DNA of 64,000 nt. Source: Streptococcus vicugnae (GTDB lineage Bacteria; Bacillota; Bacilli; Lactobacillales; Streptococcaceae). Below the pieces are notes generated by a model. The model was given only the letters and a program-made list of their open reading frames with translations. It was not told the DNA's origin and did no database searches. The stretch is taken from contig NZ_JAEMHW010000001.1 in NCBI RefSeq assembly GCF_016461705.1, positions 1-64,000 on the forward strand, in the 5' to 3' direction. A program made the position numbers and the translations under genes. Of this stretch, positions 16,983 to 25,630 are shown piece by piece. Each line of letters starts with the position of its first letter. Within the stretch, counting starts at the first letter, position 1.

Positions 16983-18911
16983 TTATTTAGCTTTTTTAAG
17001 GGCTCCGAAGAGAAGACCAGCGACGATTGCACCAATGATAACAAAGACAAGGTAAAGAATTGGAGCACTTGTCAAAGCAATAACAAAGATACCACCGTGT
17101 GGAGCCATCAATTTAATACCAAATGCTCCAACAAGACCACCAGCTACAGCTGAACCAACCATAAAGCTTGGAATAGCACGTGCAGGATCCGCTGCACCAA
17201 ATGGGATAGCACCCTCAGTAATGAATGAAAGACCCATGATAATATTTGTCAAACCAGAGTTACGTTCTTCTTCAGTAAATTTATTTTTGAAAAGAAGAGT
17301 TGCAACAAATACTGCCAACGGAGGAACCATACCACCAGCCATAACTGATGCCATAGCAACTGAACCACCTGTTGCTACTGATGCAGCAAGTGTACCTGTA
17401 CCAAAGACATACGCAGCTTTGTTAAATGGTCCACCCATATCGATAGCCATCATACCACCAAGAATAGCTCCAAGAAGAACTGCTGATGCACCTTGAAGAC
17501 CTCCAAGGAAGTTATTCAAACCAGTGTTAATTGCTGCCATTGGAATATTGACAAACAACATTGCAAAACCAGTCAAGAATACACCAAGTAATGGGTAAAG
17601 CAAGATTGATTTAATTCCTTCAAGTGAACGTGGTAAACCAGAGCAAGCTTTTTTAACAAGGTTAACCAACCAACCAGCAAGGAAACCACCTACAAGAGCA
17701 CCAAGGAAACCTGAAGGTGTTCCTTCTAGATTACCCCAAGCAAATCCTCCTGAAGCAATAGCACCAGCTACGAAACCAGCTACAAGACCAGGTTTTTCAG
17801 CAATTGAGTAAGCAATGTAACCAGCCAAGATTGGAAGCATGAAACCAAAAGCAGCATTACCAATTGTCTTGAAGTAAGCAGCTGCTTGGTGGTAAGTACC
17901 CAAGTTAGATAATTGATCTTTTGGCACACCCAAGATGTTATCAATCAAGAAAGCAAGAGCAATCATGATACCACCACCGATAACGAATGGCAACATTTGA
18001 GAAACACCACTCATCAAGTGTTTATAGAAAGCAGCACCAAGGCTAAGTTTTTCACCTGATTCTTTTGATTCAACCGCTGATTCTGCAGAAGCTTTGTAAG
18101 TTTCTGCTTTACCATCAAGGATGATGTTAATCAATTCTTCAGTTTTCTTGATACCGTCAGCAACTGGACGAGACACCAATGGTTTACCATCAAAGCGAGC
18201 CATCTCTACTGCTTTATCTGCAGCTACAATAACACCTTTGGCACGTGCAATTTCGTCTGCTGTCAATCGGTTACCAACACCAGATGCACCATTTGTTTCA
18301 ACACGAACAGTGACACCCATTTCATCACCTTGTTTGATAAGAGCTTCTTCTGCCATGTAAGTGTGAGCAATACCAGTTGTACATGCTGTTACAGCAACGA
18401 TAAGTGGCTTGTCATCTGAAACAGGAGCTGCTTTTGCAACTTCTTGAGCTTTATTATCTTCTTCAGCTGCGTTGAAAGTTGCAATGACTTCATCAGCTGT
18501 AGTCACTTGACGCAATTTATCAGCAAAACCATCTTTCAAAAGGTATTTTGACAATTCAGCAAGAGCAGCCAAGTGAGTATCGTTTGCTCCGTCTGGTGCT
18601 GCAATCATGAAGAAAAGGTAAGTTGGTTGACCATCCAAGGCTTCATAATCAACACCCACAGCAGATTTTGCAAACAAGACTGTTGCTTCTTTTACAGCTG
18701 CATTTTTGCTGTGAGGCATTGCAATACCATCACCTAGACCAGTTGATGTTTGAGCTTCACGATTCATGATACCTTGTTTGAAAGTATCAAAATCAGTTAC
18801 AACTCCGTGTTCAACAAGGCTTGTAATCATTTCATCGATAACAGCTTCTTTTGAAGTTGCTTTCAAATCAAGAATCATGACATCTTTTCTGAGCAAGTCT
18901 TGAATTTTCAT
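16983..18911 (-). CDS. fruA: PTS fructose transporter subunit IIABC
   Basis: A 642-residue permease that imports fructose and phosphorylates it to fructose-1-phosphate. Domain order: EIIA (about 1-150, phosphorylated His in GIAMPHSKNAAV), EIIB (about 170-270, active Cys in VTACTTGIAHTYMA) and EIIC (about 295-640, about nine membrane segments, with IDNILGVPKDQL and MAIDMGGPFNKAA). It is the last gene of a three-gene operon: its ATG overlaps the fruK stop by 4 bases, and a strong terminator follows. Substrate choice follows from fruK next door. Confidence 0.95.
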   Translation of the reverse strand: MKIQDLLRKDVMILDLKATSKEAVIDEMITSLVEHGVVTDFDTFKQGIMNREAQTSTGLGDGIAMPHSKNAAVKEATVLFAKSAVGVDYEALDGQPTYLFFMIAAPDGANDTHLAALAELSKYLLKDGFADKLRQVTTADEVIATFNAAEEDNKAQEVAKAAPVSDDKPLIVAVTACTTGIAHTYMAEEALIKQGDEMGVTVRVETNGASGVGNRLTADEIARAKGVIVAADKAVEMARFDGKPLVSRPVADGIKKTEELINIILDGKAETYKASAESAVESKESGEKLSLGAAFYKHLMSGVSQMLPFVIGGGIMIALAFLIDNILGVPKDQLSNLGTYHQAAAYFKTIGNAAFGFMLPILAGYIAYSIAEKPGLVAGFVAGAIASGGFAWGNLEGTPSGFLGALVGGFLAGWLVNLVKKACSGLPRSLEGIKSILLYPLLGVFLTGFAMLFVNIPMAAINTGLNNFLGGLQGASAVLLGAILGGMMAIDMGGPFNKAAYVFGTGTLAASVATGGSVAMASVMAGGMVPPLAVFVATLLFKNKFTEEERNSGLTNIIMGLSFITEGAIPFGAADPARAIPSFMVGSAVAGGLVGAFGIKLMAPHGGIFVIALTSAPILYLVFVIIGAIVAGLLFGALKKAK

Positions 18912-19819
18912 AGTTTTTCTACCTCTACTTTTTGATATGTTTCTTTAATAAATTCAGCTGTCGCTAAATCATCTGAGAACGTAGTTGCTGTTCCACATGC
19001 GACACCCCATTTAAGAGCTTCGATTGGATCGCCAGATTTGACATATTCACCAGTAAATCCAGCTACCATTGAGTCTCCAGCACCTACAGAGTTTTTAACA
19101 GTACCTTTGATAGGTTTTGCAAAGTAAGCCGCTTCTGGTGTAACTAATAATGCACCATCACCAGCCATTGAAATAATAACGTTTTTAGCACCTTTAGCGA
19201 GAATTTCACGGGCGTATTTTTCAATATCAGCAAGACCGTTTAATTCAACACCAAAAATATCAGCTAATTCATGATTATTTGGTTTCACCAAAAGTGGTTG
19301 ATAGTTTAAGGCATCTAAAAGTGTTTGTCCTTCAAAATCACAAACAACTTCTGCACCGGCTTTTTTAGCAATCGGAATCAATGTGTTATAGACTTGGTTT
19401 CCAAGGCTACTTGGAGCTGAACCTGCAAAAACAACAGTATCTTCACTTGAAAGACCAGCAAGAATAGCTTCCAATTCTTCAAGTTTTTCTGTTGAGATGT
19501 GTGGACCTGCACCGTTGATTTCTGTTTCTTCACCCGCTTTAACTTTGACATTAATACGTATGTCCTCAGAAACTTCAACAAATTTTGTTGCAATGCCTTC
19601 ATCTACCAAGCCATCTTTCACAAAACGCCCTGTAAATCCACCGATAAATCCTGTGGCTGTATTTTCAATATCAAGACGTTTTAAAATACGGCTAACATTA
19701 ATCCCTTTACCACCAGCGAATTTATCATCGCTAGTCATACGGTTAACACTTCCAAGTGCTAAACTATCCAAGCGAACAATAAAATCGATAGATGGATTAA
19801 GAGTTACTGTGTAAATCAT
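18908..19819 (-). CDS. fruK: 1-phosphofructokinase
   Basis: 303 residues, PfkB family, converting fructose-1-phosphate to fructose-1,6-bisphosphate. Both signatures are visible: GGKGINVSRIL (about 37-47) and VKNSVGAGDSMVAGF with the catalytic Asp (about 240-255). The starting sequence MIYTVTLNPSIDF is typical. It overlaps fruR upstream and fruA downstream by 4 bases each (ATGA), so the operon is translated as a coupled unit. Confidence 0.95.
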   Translation of the reverse strand: MIYTVTLNPSIDFIVRLDSLALGSVNRMTSDDKFAGGKGINVSRILKRLDIENTATGFIGGFTGRFVKDGLVDEGIATKFVEVSEDIRINVKVKAGEETEINGAGPHISTEKLEELEAILAGLSSEDTVVFAGSAPSSLGNQVYNTLIPIAKKAGAEVVCDFEGQTLLDALNYQPLLVKPNNHELADIFGVELNGLADIEKYAREILAKGAKNVIISMAGDGALLVTPEAAYFAKPIKGTVKNSVGAGDSMVAGFTGEYVKSGDPIEALKWGVACGTATTFSDDLATAEFIKETYQKVEVEKL

Positions 19820-20559
19820 ACTTCAATTACCCTCGTATTTTCTTTTATTTTTTTCATCAGTGCTCTGCTAGATTGATTGGTAATAATTGTAGCATTCTCA
19901 ACCTTATCGACCTTGGCAAAGGATACACGACCAATCTTCGATGAATCTGTAACGATGTATGTCTTTCTGGCATTTTCAATGACAGTCTTTTTGATAACAG
20001 CTTCTTCCATGTCAGGCGTTGTTAAGAATTCTTCATCAATCCCATTAATGCCCAAAAACGCTTTATCAAAGTTTAACTGTTTAATCTGCTCATAAGCCAC
20101 AGCTCCAATACTGGCATCGGTTGATTTTTTTACATGACCACCAATAATAATGGTCTTAATATTTTTATCAACCAGTTTGGCTGCATGGTGAATTGAATTG
20201 GTTACAACAGTCAAATTGTCTTGATTCAAATAACCTAGCAACAATTCATTTGTTGTACCCGCATCTACAAAAATAACATCATCATTTGAAATCAAGGACG
20301 CTGCTTTTTCCGCAACTAGCATTTTTTCTTGAATGTTTTTGATAGATTTTTGTTGATTGGTAAATTCCTCTTGGAGAGAGTGCGGAAGTTCTGCTCCACC
20401 GTGTACTCGATGAAGTTTACGCTCACTTTCAAGTTCGTCTAAATCCCTGCGAACAGTGGATTCAGAGGTATCTAGTAAGCTAACTAAATCATCTAGCCGA
20501 ACATATTTATCATGGGAAAGTTTCTCCATGATTAACTGCTTTCGTTTAGATTTTAGAAT
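19816..20559 (-). CDS. fruR: DeoR-family fructose operon repressor, possible ATT start
   Basis: About 248 residues. The N-terminal HTH (KYVRLDDLVSLLDTSESTVR, then RDLDELE) and the DeoRC sugar-phosphate sensor domain (FVDAGTTNELLLGYL, NFDKAFLGINGID) are clear. It should sense fructose-1-phosphate and control fruRKA. The start is odd: relatives begin at LKSKRKQLI, and here the codons are ATT CTA AAA, with ATT at 20557-20559 eight bases after AGGAGG. A GTG at 20568 lies directly against the binding site, too close to be used. Other candidates, such as the ATG at 20529, would trim the HTH. ATT initiation is therefore plausible. Confidence 0.88.
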   Translation of the reverse strand: MLKSKRKQLIMEKLSHDKYVRLDDLVSLLDTSESTVRRDLDELESERKLHRVHGGAELPHSLQEEFTNQQKSIKNIQEKMLVAEKAASLISNDDVIFVDAGTTNELLLGYLNQDNLTVVTNSIHHAAKLVDKNIKTIIIGGHVKKSTDASIGAVAYEQIKQLNFDKAFLGINGIDEEFLTTPDMEEAVIKKTVIENARKTYIVTDSSKIGRVSFAKVDKVENATIITNQSSRALMKKIKENTRVIEV

Positions 20560-20595
20560 CCTCGCCACCTCCTTTTGAAATCGTTTACAGATAGA

Positions 20596-20623
20596 ATTAT
20601 ACTATATTCCCAGTCAATGTCAA
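20596..20623 (-). promoter_or_regulatory. fruRKA promoter
   Basis: TTGACA (20618-20623) and TATAAT (20596-20601) on the minus strand with a 16-bp spacer, about 35 bp before the fruR coding start. Confidence 0.8.
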
Positions 20624-20628
20624 GCACT

Positions 20629-20647
20629 TTCTATCAAATTCTATCAT
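20629..20647 (-). promoter_or_regulatory. Candidate FruR operator repeats
   Basis: Minus-strand direct repeats TGATAGAATTTGATAGAA just upstream of the -35. An inverted copy (TTCTATC) lies right after the -10. Repeats around a DeoR promoter are typical operators; the specific binding is inferred. Confidence 0.45.
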
Positions 20648-20693
20648 TTTTCATTCTAACCGTCAATTTCCTGAAAATATTCTTGATAGTTAC

Positions 20694-20733
20694 AAAAAAG
20701 CTCTGTAAGACAATTTCTTACAGAGCTTTTTTC
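20694..20733 (-). terminator. Terminator after ferredoxin-NADP reductase gene
   Basis: GCTCTGTAAGA (20700-20710) pairs with TCTTACAGAGC (20716-20726), T-rich on both sides. It directly follows the stop at 20734 on the minus strand. Confidence 0.9.
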
Positions 20734-21735
20734 TTATTCGTTAATCAAGGATGTTGAGTGAACCACACGATTATCACGATCAGGGAAAATGTAGTTGATA
20801 GCTTGATTAATGGCAGTTGGTGCTTCACCAAAACCAGTTGCAATCAAATCAACTTTACCTTCATAGTCAGCCGCATCACCAATAGCATAAACACCTGCTT
20901 GACTTGTTTCAAACAATGGTGAAACAGCAATACTTGAACGTTTGTAATCAACGTTCCAGTTTTTAAGATTTTTATTTGAAGTTGAGAAGCCAAAACTAAC
21001 AATCAAAGCATCCAATGGCAATTCAATAGTTTCATCAGATTTCACTTTTTGAACAGTCAGACTCTTAACAAATTGTCCATCACCAGAAAGTTCAAGTGGC
21101 ACATAAGGTGTTAAGATGTTAACATTTGACTCTTTCAAAACTTCAACGCTGTGTTCATGAGCACGGAAAGCATCACGACGGTGTACAATTGTAACACTTT
21201 TAGCTAAACCATCTAAATGATTAGCCCAGTCTACAGCAGAATCGCCACCACCACAGATAACCACATCCTTGCCAGCAAATTGGTCAAGCTTGTGAACATT
21301 ATAGAAGAGATTATTATCAGCATAAGCTTCTTCACCTTCTAAACCAAGTGTACGTGGGGCGAAAGCTCCATTACCACATGCAATCACGATTGCACGTGAA
21401 AAATGTTGTCCTTTAGTTGTTTCAATAGTGAAAATATCACCATCTTTTTCAAAAGTTTTAACTTCTTCCTTAAGGCAAATAGACGTAGTATCTTTAAAAC
21501 GATCTAATTGCTTGATAAGATTTTCAGTCAAATCAGCTGCCGTGATTCCCGGGAAACCAGCAACGTCATAAATCATTTTTTCCGGATAAAGAACCGCGGG
21601 TTGACCACCGAGTTCAGATAAACTTTCAATAATTTTCACTGAAACTCCACGTAAACCAGCATAAAATGCCGCAAACAACCCAACAGGTCCACCACCAATG
21701 ATGGTAATATCATAGATTTCGTGATTTTCTGACAT
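20734..21735 (-). CDS. Ferredoxin/flavodoxin--NADP reductase, TrxB-like
   Basis: 333 residues, two nucleotide-binding domains: FAD ([20 protein letters not shown] at about 11-30) and NADPH ([17 protein letters not shown] at about 155-170), then the C-terminal FAD motif [11 protein letters not shown]. The thioredoxin-reductase CxxC pair is absent, which separates it from TrxB and matches the YumC-type ferredoxin-NADP reductases. It transfers electrons between NADPH and ferredoxin or flavodoxin in the cytoplasm. It follows a GrpB-type gene without a gap. Confidence 0.9.
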   Translation of the reverse strand: MSENHEIYDITIIGGGPVGLFAAFYAGLRGVSVKIIESLSELGGQPAVLYPEKMIYDVAGFPGITAADLTENLIKQLDRFKDTTSICLKEEVKTFEKDGDIFTIETTKGQHFSRAIVIACGNGAFAPRTLGLEGEEAYADNNLFYNVHKLDQFAGKDVVICGGGDSAVDWANHLDGLAKSVTIVHRRDAFRAHEHSVEVLKESNVNILTPYVPLELSGDGQFVKSLTVQKVKSDETIELPLDALIVSFGFSTSNKNLKNWNVDYKRSSIAVSPLFETSQAGVYAIGDAADYEGKVDLIATGFGEAPTAINQAINYIFPDRDNRVVHSTSLINE

Positions 21736-22248
21736 TTATTTTTCCAACTCCTTGTATATTTCTTCAATAATTGATGATTTATAGGCAATGTAGCTGTCAA
21801 TATCTTTAGGAAATAGCTTTGCTGCTTTTTCTTTAACGTTACCATAAGCTAAAACAGCTTCAGGATGACTTCGCAAATAATCACGAAAAGCCAGATGACG
21901 CTTTAACTCAGGTGAATCTTCCGGACAAACATAGAGATGATGAACTTGAAGATGCTCTTTACCTGAATAAGCAAAAGCTTCCCTGCCTTCAATCCCTAGA
22001 TTTCCTTCATGAATGTAGCCAATCGCTGCTAAAGCCTTGATAACCTCAGATAAATCCGTATCACAAGCAATCACCAAGTCAATATCAATAATTGGCTTAG
22101 CAGAAAGTTCTGGAACCGAGGTGCTACCTACGTGTTCTATTCTAAGAATTAAATTTCCAAGAGCTTCTTGCAACTCTTTTGCAATCTTCTCAAAATCATC
22201 TTTCCAACTCTCTTGATAGGAAAGAACAAGAACTTCCTTCGTTCGCAT
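21736..22248 (-). CDS. GrpB-family nucleotidyltransferase-like protein
   Basis: About 170 residues. ATG 22248 lies six bases after GGAGG; the frame is open nine codons further but without a site. The polymerase-beta-type fold is marked by EHVGSTSVPELSAKPIIDID (about 38-57). GrpB proteins have no secure function; nucleotidyl transfer is a family-level guess. The stop lies one base before the reductase ATG, so the two are likely cotranscribed. Confidence 0.8.
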   Translation of the reverse strand: MRTKEVLVLSYQESWKDDFEKIAKELQEALGNLILRIEHVGSTSVPELSAKPIIDIDLVIACDTDLSEVIKALAAIGYIHEGNLGIEGREAFAYSGKEHLQVHHLYVCPEDSPELKRHLAFRDYLRSHPEAVLAYGNVKEKAAKLFPKDIDSYIAYKSSIIEEIYKELEK

Positions 22249-22260
22249 AAAACCTCCATA

Positions 22261-22293
22261 AAAATAAAGAGACATACAGCCTGCATGTCCTCT
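22261..22293 (-). terminator. Probable terminator after trmD
   Basis: AGAGGACAT and ATGTCTCT on the minus strand form a stem around GCAGGCTGT, followed by TTATTTTTA. It lies between the trmD stop and the GrpB-type start. Confidence 0.6.
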
Positions 22294-22308
22294 ATTATAT
22301 CACATATT

Positions 22309-23037
22309 CTATTCTTTCGCGTCTTTCTCTTTGAGAATCTTACAGAAAATAGCCTCTTCCTCTTTAGTGAAAGCATAATTTTCTAGTAAATCTGGTCGAC
22401 GTTCCAAAGTCTTACGAAGACTTTGTTCAATACGCCATTTGCGAATATTTTCATGGTGGCCACTCATCAAGACATCTGGAACTTTCATTCCACGGAAATC
22501 ATAAGGGCGTGTGTATTGAGGAAATTCTAGTAAACCTGATGAGAAAGAATCATCTTGGTGACTCGCTTCTTTTCCAAGAACCTTGGGAATCAAGCGAACA
22601 GTTGCATCGACAATCGTCATCGCTGCTAATTCTCCACCGGTCAATACAAAATCACCCAACGAAATTTCATCAGTCACCAAAGTCTTAATACGTTCATCAT
22701 AACCTTCATAGTGACCACAGATAAAAATCAACTCTTCTTCTTGCGCCAATTCTTCAGCGTAGCTTTGATCAAAAGTACGTCCAGCTGGATCTAACAGAAT
22801 AACGCGAGGTTTTTTGGCATCAATTTTATCAATTGTGTCAAAAATTGGCTGAGCACGAAGCAACATTCCTTGGCCACCACCATAAGGTTCATCATCAACA
22901 TGACGAGCTTTTTCAGCATTATCACGGAAATTATGATAATTAATGTCAAGTAGACCTTTTTCTTTAGCTTTACCAACAATAGAATATTGCAGTGGTGCAA
23001 ACATTTCTGGAAAGAGGGTTAAGATATCAATCTTCAT
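22309..23037 (-). CDS. trmD: tRNA (guanine-N1)-methyltransferase
   Basis: TrmD methylates G37 of tRNAs. About 243 residues beginning [13 protein letters not shown]. The SAM-binding trefoil knot includes [12 protein letters not shown] and [28 protein letters not shown] near the C-terminus is diagnostic. Two adjacent ATGs (23040 and 23037) lie behind AAGGAC. The start overlaps the end of rimM, as is usual for this pair. Confidence 0.95.
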   Translation of the reverse strand: MKIDILTLFPEMFAPLQYSIVGKAKEKGLLDINYHNFRDNAEKARHVDDEPYGGGQGMLLRAQPIFDTIDKIDAKKPRVILLDPAGRTFDQSYAEELAQEEELIFICGHYEGYDERIKTLVTDEISLGDFVLTGGELAAMTIVDATVRLIPKVLGKEASHQDDSFSSGLLEFPQYTRPYDFRGMKVPDVLMSGHHENIRKWRIEQSLRKTLERRPDLLENYAFTKEEEAIFCKILKEKDAKE

Positions 23038-23545
23038 CATCAAGTCCTTCCAACACATCTACATCAACACGGTTACCTGCAACATCAACGTTTAAAACAA
23101 CTGGTGGAATGTATGGCAATAGCAAATCGCGTTTGCCGTTACGTTTAACCACCCATACGTCATTGGCACCAGGTTGTAAAATTTCTTTAACTTGCCCAAT
23201 CAAGACATCATTTTCATAGACATCAAGTCCAATAATTTCATGATAATAAAACTCACCATCTTCGAGATCTGACAAGTTTTCCTCAGCAACTTTCAAGGTA
23301 CAGCCTTTATATTTTTCAATATCATTAATATGATACATGCCTTTAAACTTGATAATATCGAAATTCTTTTGTTTACGATGGCTAGCAATTTCAACATCAA
23401 GCAAAAGACGGTCTTTATCATCAAAAACAGATAATTTTGAACCTTTTTTAAAACGTTCTTCAGTAAAATCAGTCACTGACAATACTCGCATTTCCCCTTG
23501 AAGGCCTTGAGTATTAACAATCTTTCCAACATTATAGTATTTCAT
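23027..23545 (-). CDS. rimM: 16S rRNA maturation protein
   Basis: 172 residues from ATG 23545 (GGAG site in TGTGGAGTTAAA). RimM N-domain begins [20 protein letters not shown]; the PRC-barrel part has DDVWV-like [20 protein letters not shown]. It assists 30S head assembly. The gene is directly upstream of, and overlaps, trmD. Confidence 0.95.
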   Translation of the reverse strand: MKYYNVGKIVNTQGLQGEMRVLSVTDFTEERFKKGSKLSVFDDKDRLLLDVEIASHRKQKNFDIIKFKGMYHINDIEKYKGCTLKVAEENLSDLEDGEFYYHEIIGLDVYENDVLIGQVKEILQPGANDVWVVKRNGKRDLLLPYIPPVVLNVDVAGNRVDVDVLEGLDDED

Positions 23546-23594
23546 TTTAACTCCACATAACTTAGTCTTTATCATTTTACCATAAAAATGGTAA

Positions 23595-23626
23595 AGAAAA
23601 AACCAGCTGCCTCTCTGCAACTGGTC
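23595..23626 (-). terminator. Terminator after tRNA-Glu
   Basis: CCAGCTGC (23603-23610) pairs with GCAACTGG (23617-23624), followed by T6 on the minus strand, just past the tRNA 3' end. Confidence 0.85.
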
Positions 23627-23630
23627 AAGA

Positions 23631-23702
23631 TAGTCCGTACGGGATTCGAACCCGTGTTACCGCCGTGAAAAGGCGGTGTCTTAACCCCTTGACCAACGGA
23701 CC
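23631..23702 (-). tRNA. tRNA-Glu (TTC)
   Basis: 72 nt on the minus strand. The acceptor ends GGTCCGT and ACGGACT pair. The anticodon loop reads CTTTTCAC with anticodon TTC flanked by the stem ACCGC/GCGGT. The T arm contains GGTTCGAATCC. Confidence 0.95.
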
Positions 23703-23729
23703 ATATTAACAAAAACCTCTGCGGTTTAC

Positions 23730-23800
23730 TGGGGTAGCTGGATTCGAACCAACGCATGAGGGAGTCAAAGTCCCTTGCCTTACCGCTTGGCTATACCCCA
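23730..23800 (-). tRNA. tRNA-Gln (TTG)
   Basis: 71 nt on the minus strand. Acceptor TGGGGTA pairs with TACCCCA. The anticodon loop reads CTTTGAC, giving TTG. T arm GGTTCGAATCC. It lies 27 nt upstream of tRNA-Glu, so both probably share a transcript. Confidence 0.95.
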
Positions 23801-24039
23801 TAAACAACATAGACTATTCTATCGCAATTTCAATTGCTTGTCAAGAGCTTTTTAAAAACTTTTTAAATTTTTTGAAGCTCACATAGTCATTGGCTGAAGT
23901 CAGAGCTTTTAAACATTCCCTAAATCAGCACAAAAAATATTCTATCATAAACACTATAGTTTGAAAAGCCCTTTTTTCGAATTTTTTTCAAAAAATTTTT
24001 CATTTTTGATAAAAAACTAAAATCCACTTATTTTAAAAA

Positions 24040-24067
24040 AAGAAAAAGAGTAGCTAGTTGCTACTCT
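24040..24067 (-). terminator. Terminator of rpsP-khpA
   Basis: AGAGTAGC (24047-24054) pairs with GCTACTCT (24060-24067), T-rich downstream on the minus strand. It overlaps the khpA stop. Confidence 0.8.
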
Positions 24068-24309
24068 TCTCCTTTTTCGTCAATAACGAGTCTTACTTTT
24101 TTACCTTGCGTTGGTACCGAATAGACAATCGATCTTATCGCTGTAATGGTACGACCTTTTTTACCGATAACACGACCGATGTCCTGTGCATCCAAATCAA
24201 GATGATATTCTAAAAACTCAGGTGTATCTTCAATTTTAATGGTAAGATTATCTGGTTGTGAAATCAAAGGTTTCACAATAGCGATAATAAGATTTTCAAT
24301 GGTATCCAT
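24061..24309 (-). CDS. khpA: KH-domain RNA-binding protein KhpA
   Basis: An 82-residue single KH domain with the GxxG loop in [17 protein letters not shown] (about 48-64). In streptococci KhpA pairs with KhpB (Jag/EloR) to bind RNA and influence cell elongation. It follows rpsP by 17 bases, the normal Firmicutes arrangement. Confidence 0.92.
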   Translation of the reverse strand: MDTIENLIIAIVKPLISQPDNLTIKIEDTPEFLEYHLDLDAQDIGRVIGKKGRTITAIRSIVYSVPTQGKKVRLVIDEKGEE

Positions 24310-24326
24310 AGGCTTAGTCTACTCTA

Positions 24327-24599
24327 TTATTTTGAGAATTTTGAATCGTGGAATTTTTTCATAACGCCTTCTTTTGAAAGGATGTTACGAACTGTATCTG
24401 AAGGTTGTGCACCTTTTGACAACCAGTCAAGAACACGATCTTCTTTCAATGTTACTTGGTTTTCTTCGATAAGTGGGTTGTAAGTACCAACTGTTTCGAT
24501 GAAACGACCATCACGTGGAGCACGTGAATCAGCTACGTTGATACGGTAGAAAGGTTTTTTCTTAGAACCCATACGAGTTAAACGGATTTTTACTGCCAT
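24327..24599 (-). CDS. rpsP: 30S ribosomal protein S16
   Basis: 90 residues; canonical start [20 protein letters not shown], then [14 protein letters not shown]. First gene of the rpsP-khpA operon. Confidence 0.97.
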   Translation of the reverse strand: MAVKIRLTRMGSKKKPFYRINVADSRAPRDGRFIETVGTYNPLIEENQVTLKEDRVLDWLSKGAQPSDTVRNILSKEGVMKKFHDSKFSK

Positions 24600-24679
24600 T
24601 AGTATAAAGTCTCTTTTCTATATTTTTTGTTTAGGTTAATAGCTCTGCTACTAACTCACTTAACTTATTATATCATAAA

Positions 24680-24715
24680 AAGATAAGGTGTCAAGAAAAA
24701 AACTTGACACCTTTT
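24680..24715. terminator. Terminator between rsmJ-like gene and rpsP
   Basis: GGTGTCAAG (24687-24695) pairs with CTTGACACC (24703-24711) around an A7 loop, with A/T tracts on both sides. Confidence 0.8.
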
Positions 24716-24735
24716 AAAATTTTTTTAATTACTAT

Positions 24736-25491
24736 TTAAATCTCAATTACACCATAATGGAACTTCTGATTCGGTCGTACAAATTGCTTAAAGCCATATT
24801 TTTCAAAGACTTCATCTCTAAAGTGTGCTTTAATGATAATCTTCTTTCTAGCCACGCGCATAGCCTCTTTTAGAAATTCATTTGAAAAGGCTTTCTCATT
24901 AGCGTATTGACGTAGTCCATCTAAATTTTTAGATTCTGTGATTCTTTCCGAAAATATTGGATCACAATAAATCACATCAAAAGAATTATCTGGCATCTTT
25001 TTAAGATAGGCTAAGTTTTCAGAACACACTGTCTGAATTGAGCGCATAGCTTGATTTAAAGCATCATAGTCAGATTGATAACTTTTTAACCCTTCTGAAA
25101 CAATGAAATGAATCAAAGGATTACTCTCTACTGCTGTTACATCGTGACCAGCGTATGCCATAACAATACTATCACTAGCTAAGCCCATTGTAGTATCAAG
25201 AATTTGTAAAGATTCTTTTCCCAGCAAATCAATTAAAGCATCATGCGAGCTCTTAATACGTAACATTGCAGTATCTGGATGAAATACAAGCTCACTGCCA
25301 TCTTGGTTAACCAAGCAAAGCTTAGTTTCATAAACCAGAAGCACTCCCTCTCTTCCCTTTAAAAGTTTTGTTACAGATTGTTTTTGTCGCTTAATGACTG
25401 GTAAAGAAAGCTTTTCACCAATAGCTTGGGCTTTTTTTAACAAGTCGTTATTTTCTCTTAAACTCGTTGTAATTGCAATTGTCATACTCAT
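24736..25491 (-). CDS. RsmJ-like SAM-dependent methyltransferase
   Basis: About 250 residues. The Rossmann motif LDTTMGLASDSIVMAYAG and the catalytic-type DVIYCDPIF (N/D-PP-like) match the DUF548/RsmJ family, which methylates 16S rRNA guanine. The start can be ATG 25491 or ATG 25485 (MTIAITTS). Neither has a Shine-Dalgarno sequence; instead TGCTATAAT, a good extended -10, ends 6 nt before the second ATG, suggesting leaderless translation. The 5' end coincides with the 17-bp repeat that bounds the integrated island. Before insertion it would have lain directly after the TVP38-type gene now at 31469. Confidence 0.82.
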   Translation of the reverse strand: MSMTIAITTSLRENNDLLKKAQAIGEKLSLPVIKRQKQSVTKLLKGREGVLLVYETKLCLVNQDGSELVFHPDTAMLRIKSSHDALIDLLGKESLQILDTTMGLASDSIVMAYAGHDVTAVESNPLIHFIVSEGLKSYQSDYDALNQAMRSIQTVCSENLAYLKKMPDNSFDVIYCDPIFSERITESKNLDGLRQYANEKAFSNEFLKEAMRVARKKIIIKAHFRDEVFEKYGFKQFVRPNQKFHYGVIEI

Positions 25492-25500
25492 ATTATAGCA
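25484..25500. repeat. Attachment site copy at rsmJ-like start
   Basis: ATACTCATATTATAGCA, identical to 31449-31465. It covers the -10 region and first codons of the rsmJ-like gene and lies 131 bp from the integrase stop. Confidence 0.75.
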
Positions 25501-25630
25501 CCTAACACAGTTTCACAAAAACACTTACTGCTAAATACTACTATTTTCTGCTATTTCACAATTTATCATCAACAACTAACTACCACTTATTTATACTTAT
25601 TTATTTAATTTTTGGTTAGTTTTTGGTTAC

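Noticed and set aside
20734-21735. Thioredoxin reductase
   Set aside because: FAD and NADPH domains are similar, but the redox-active CxxC is missing.
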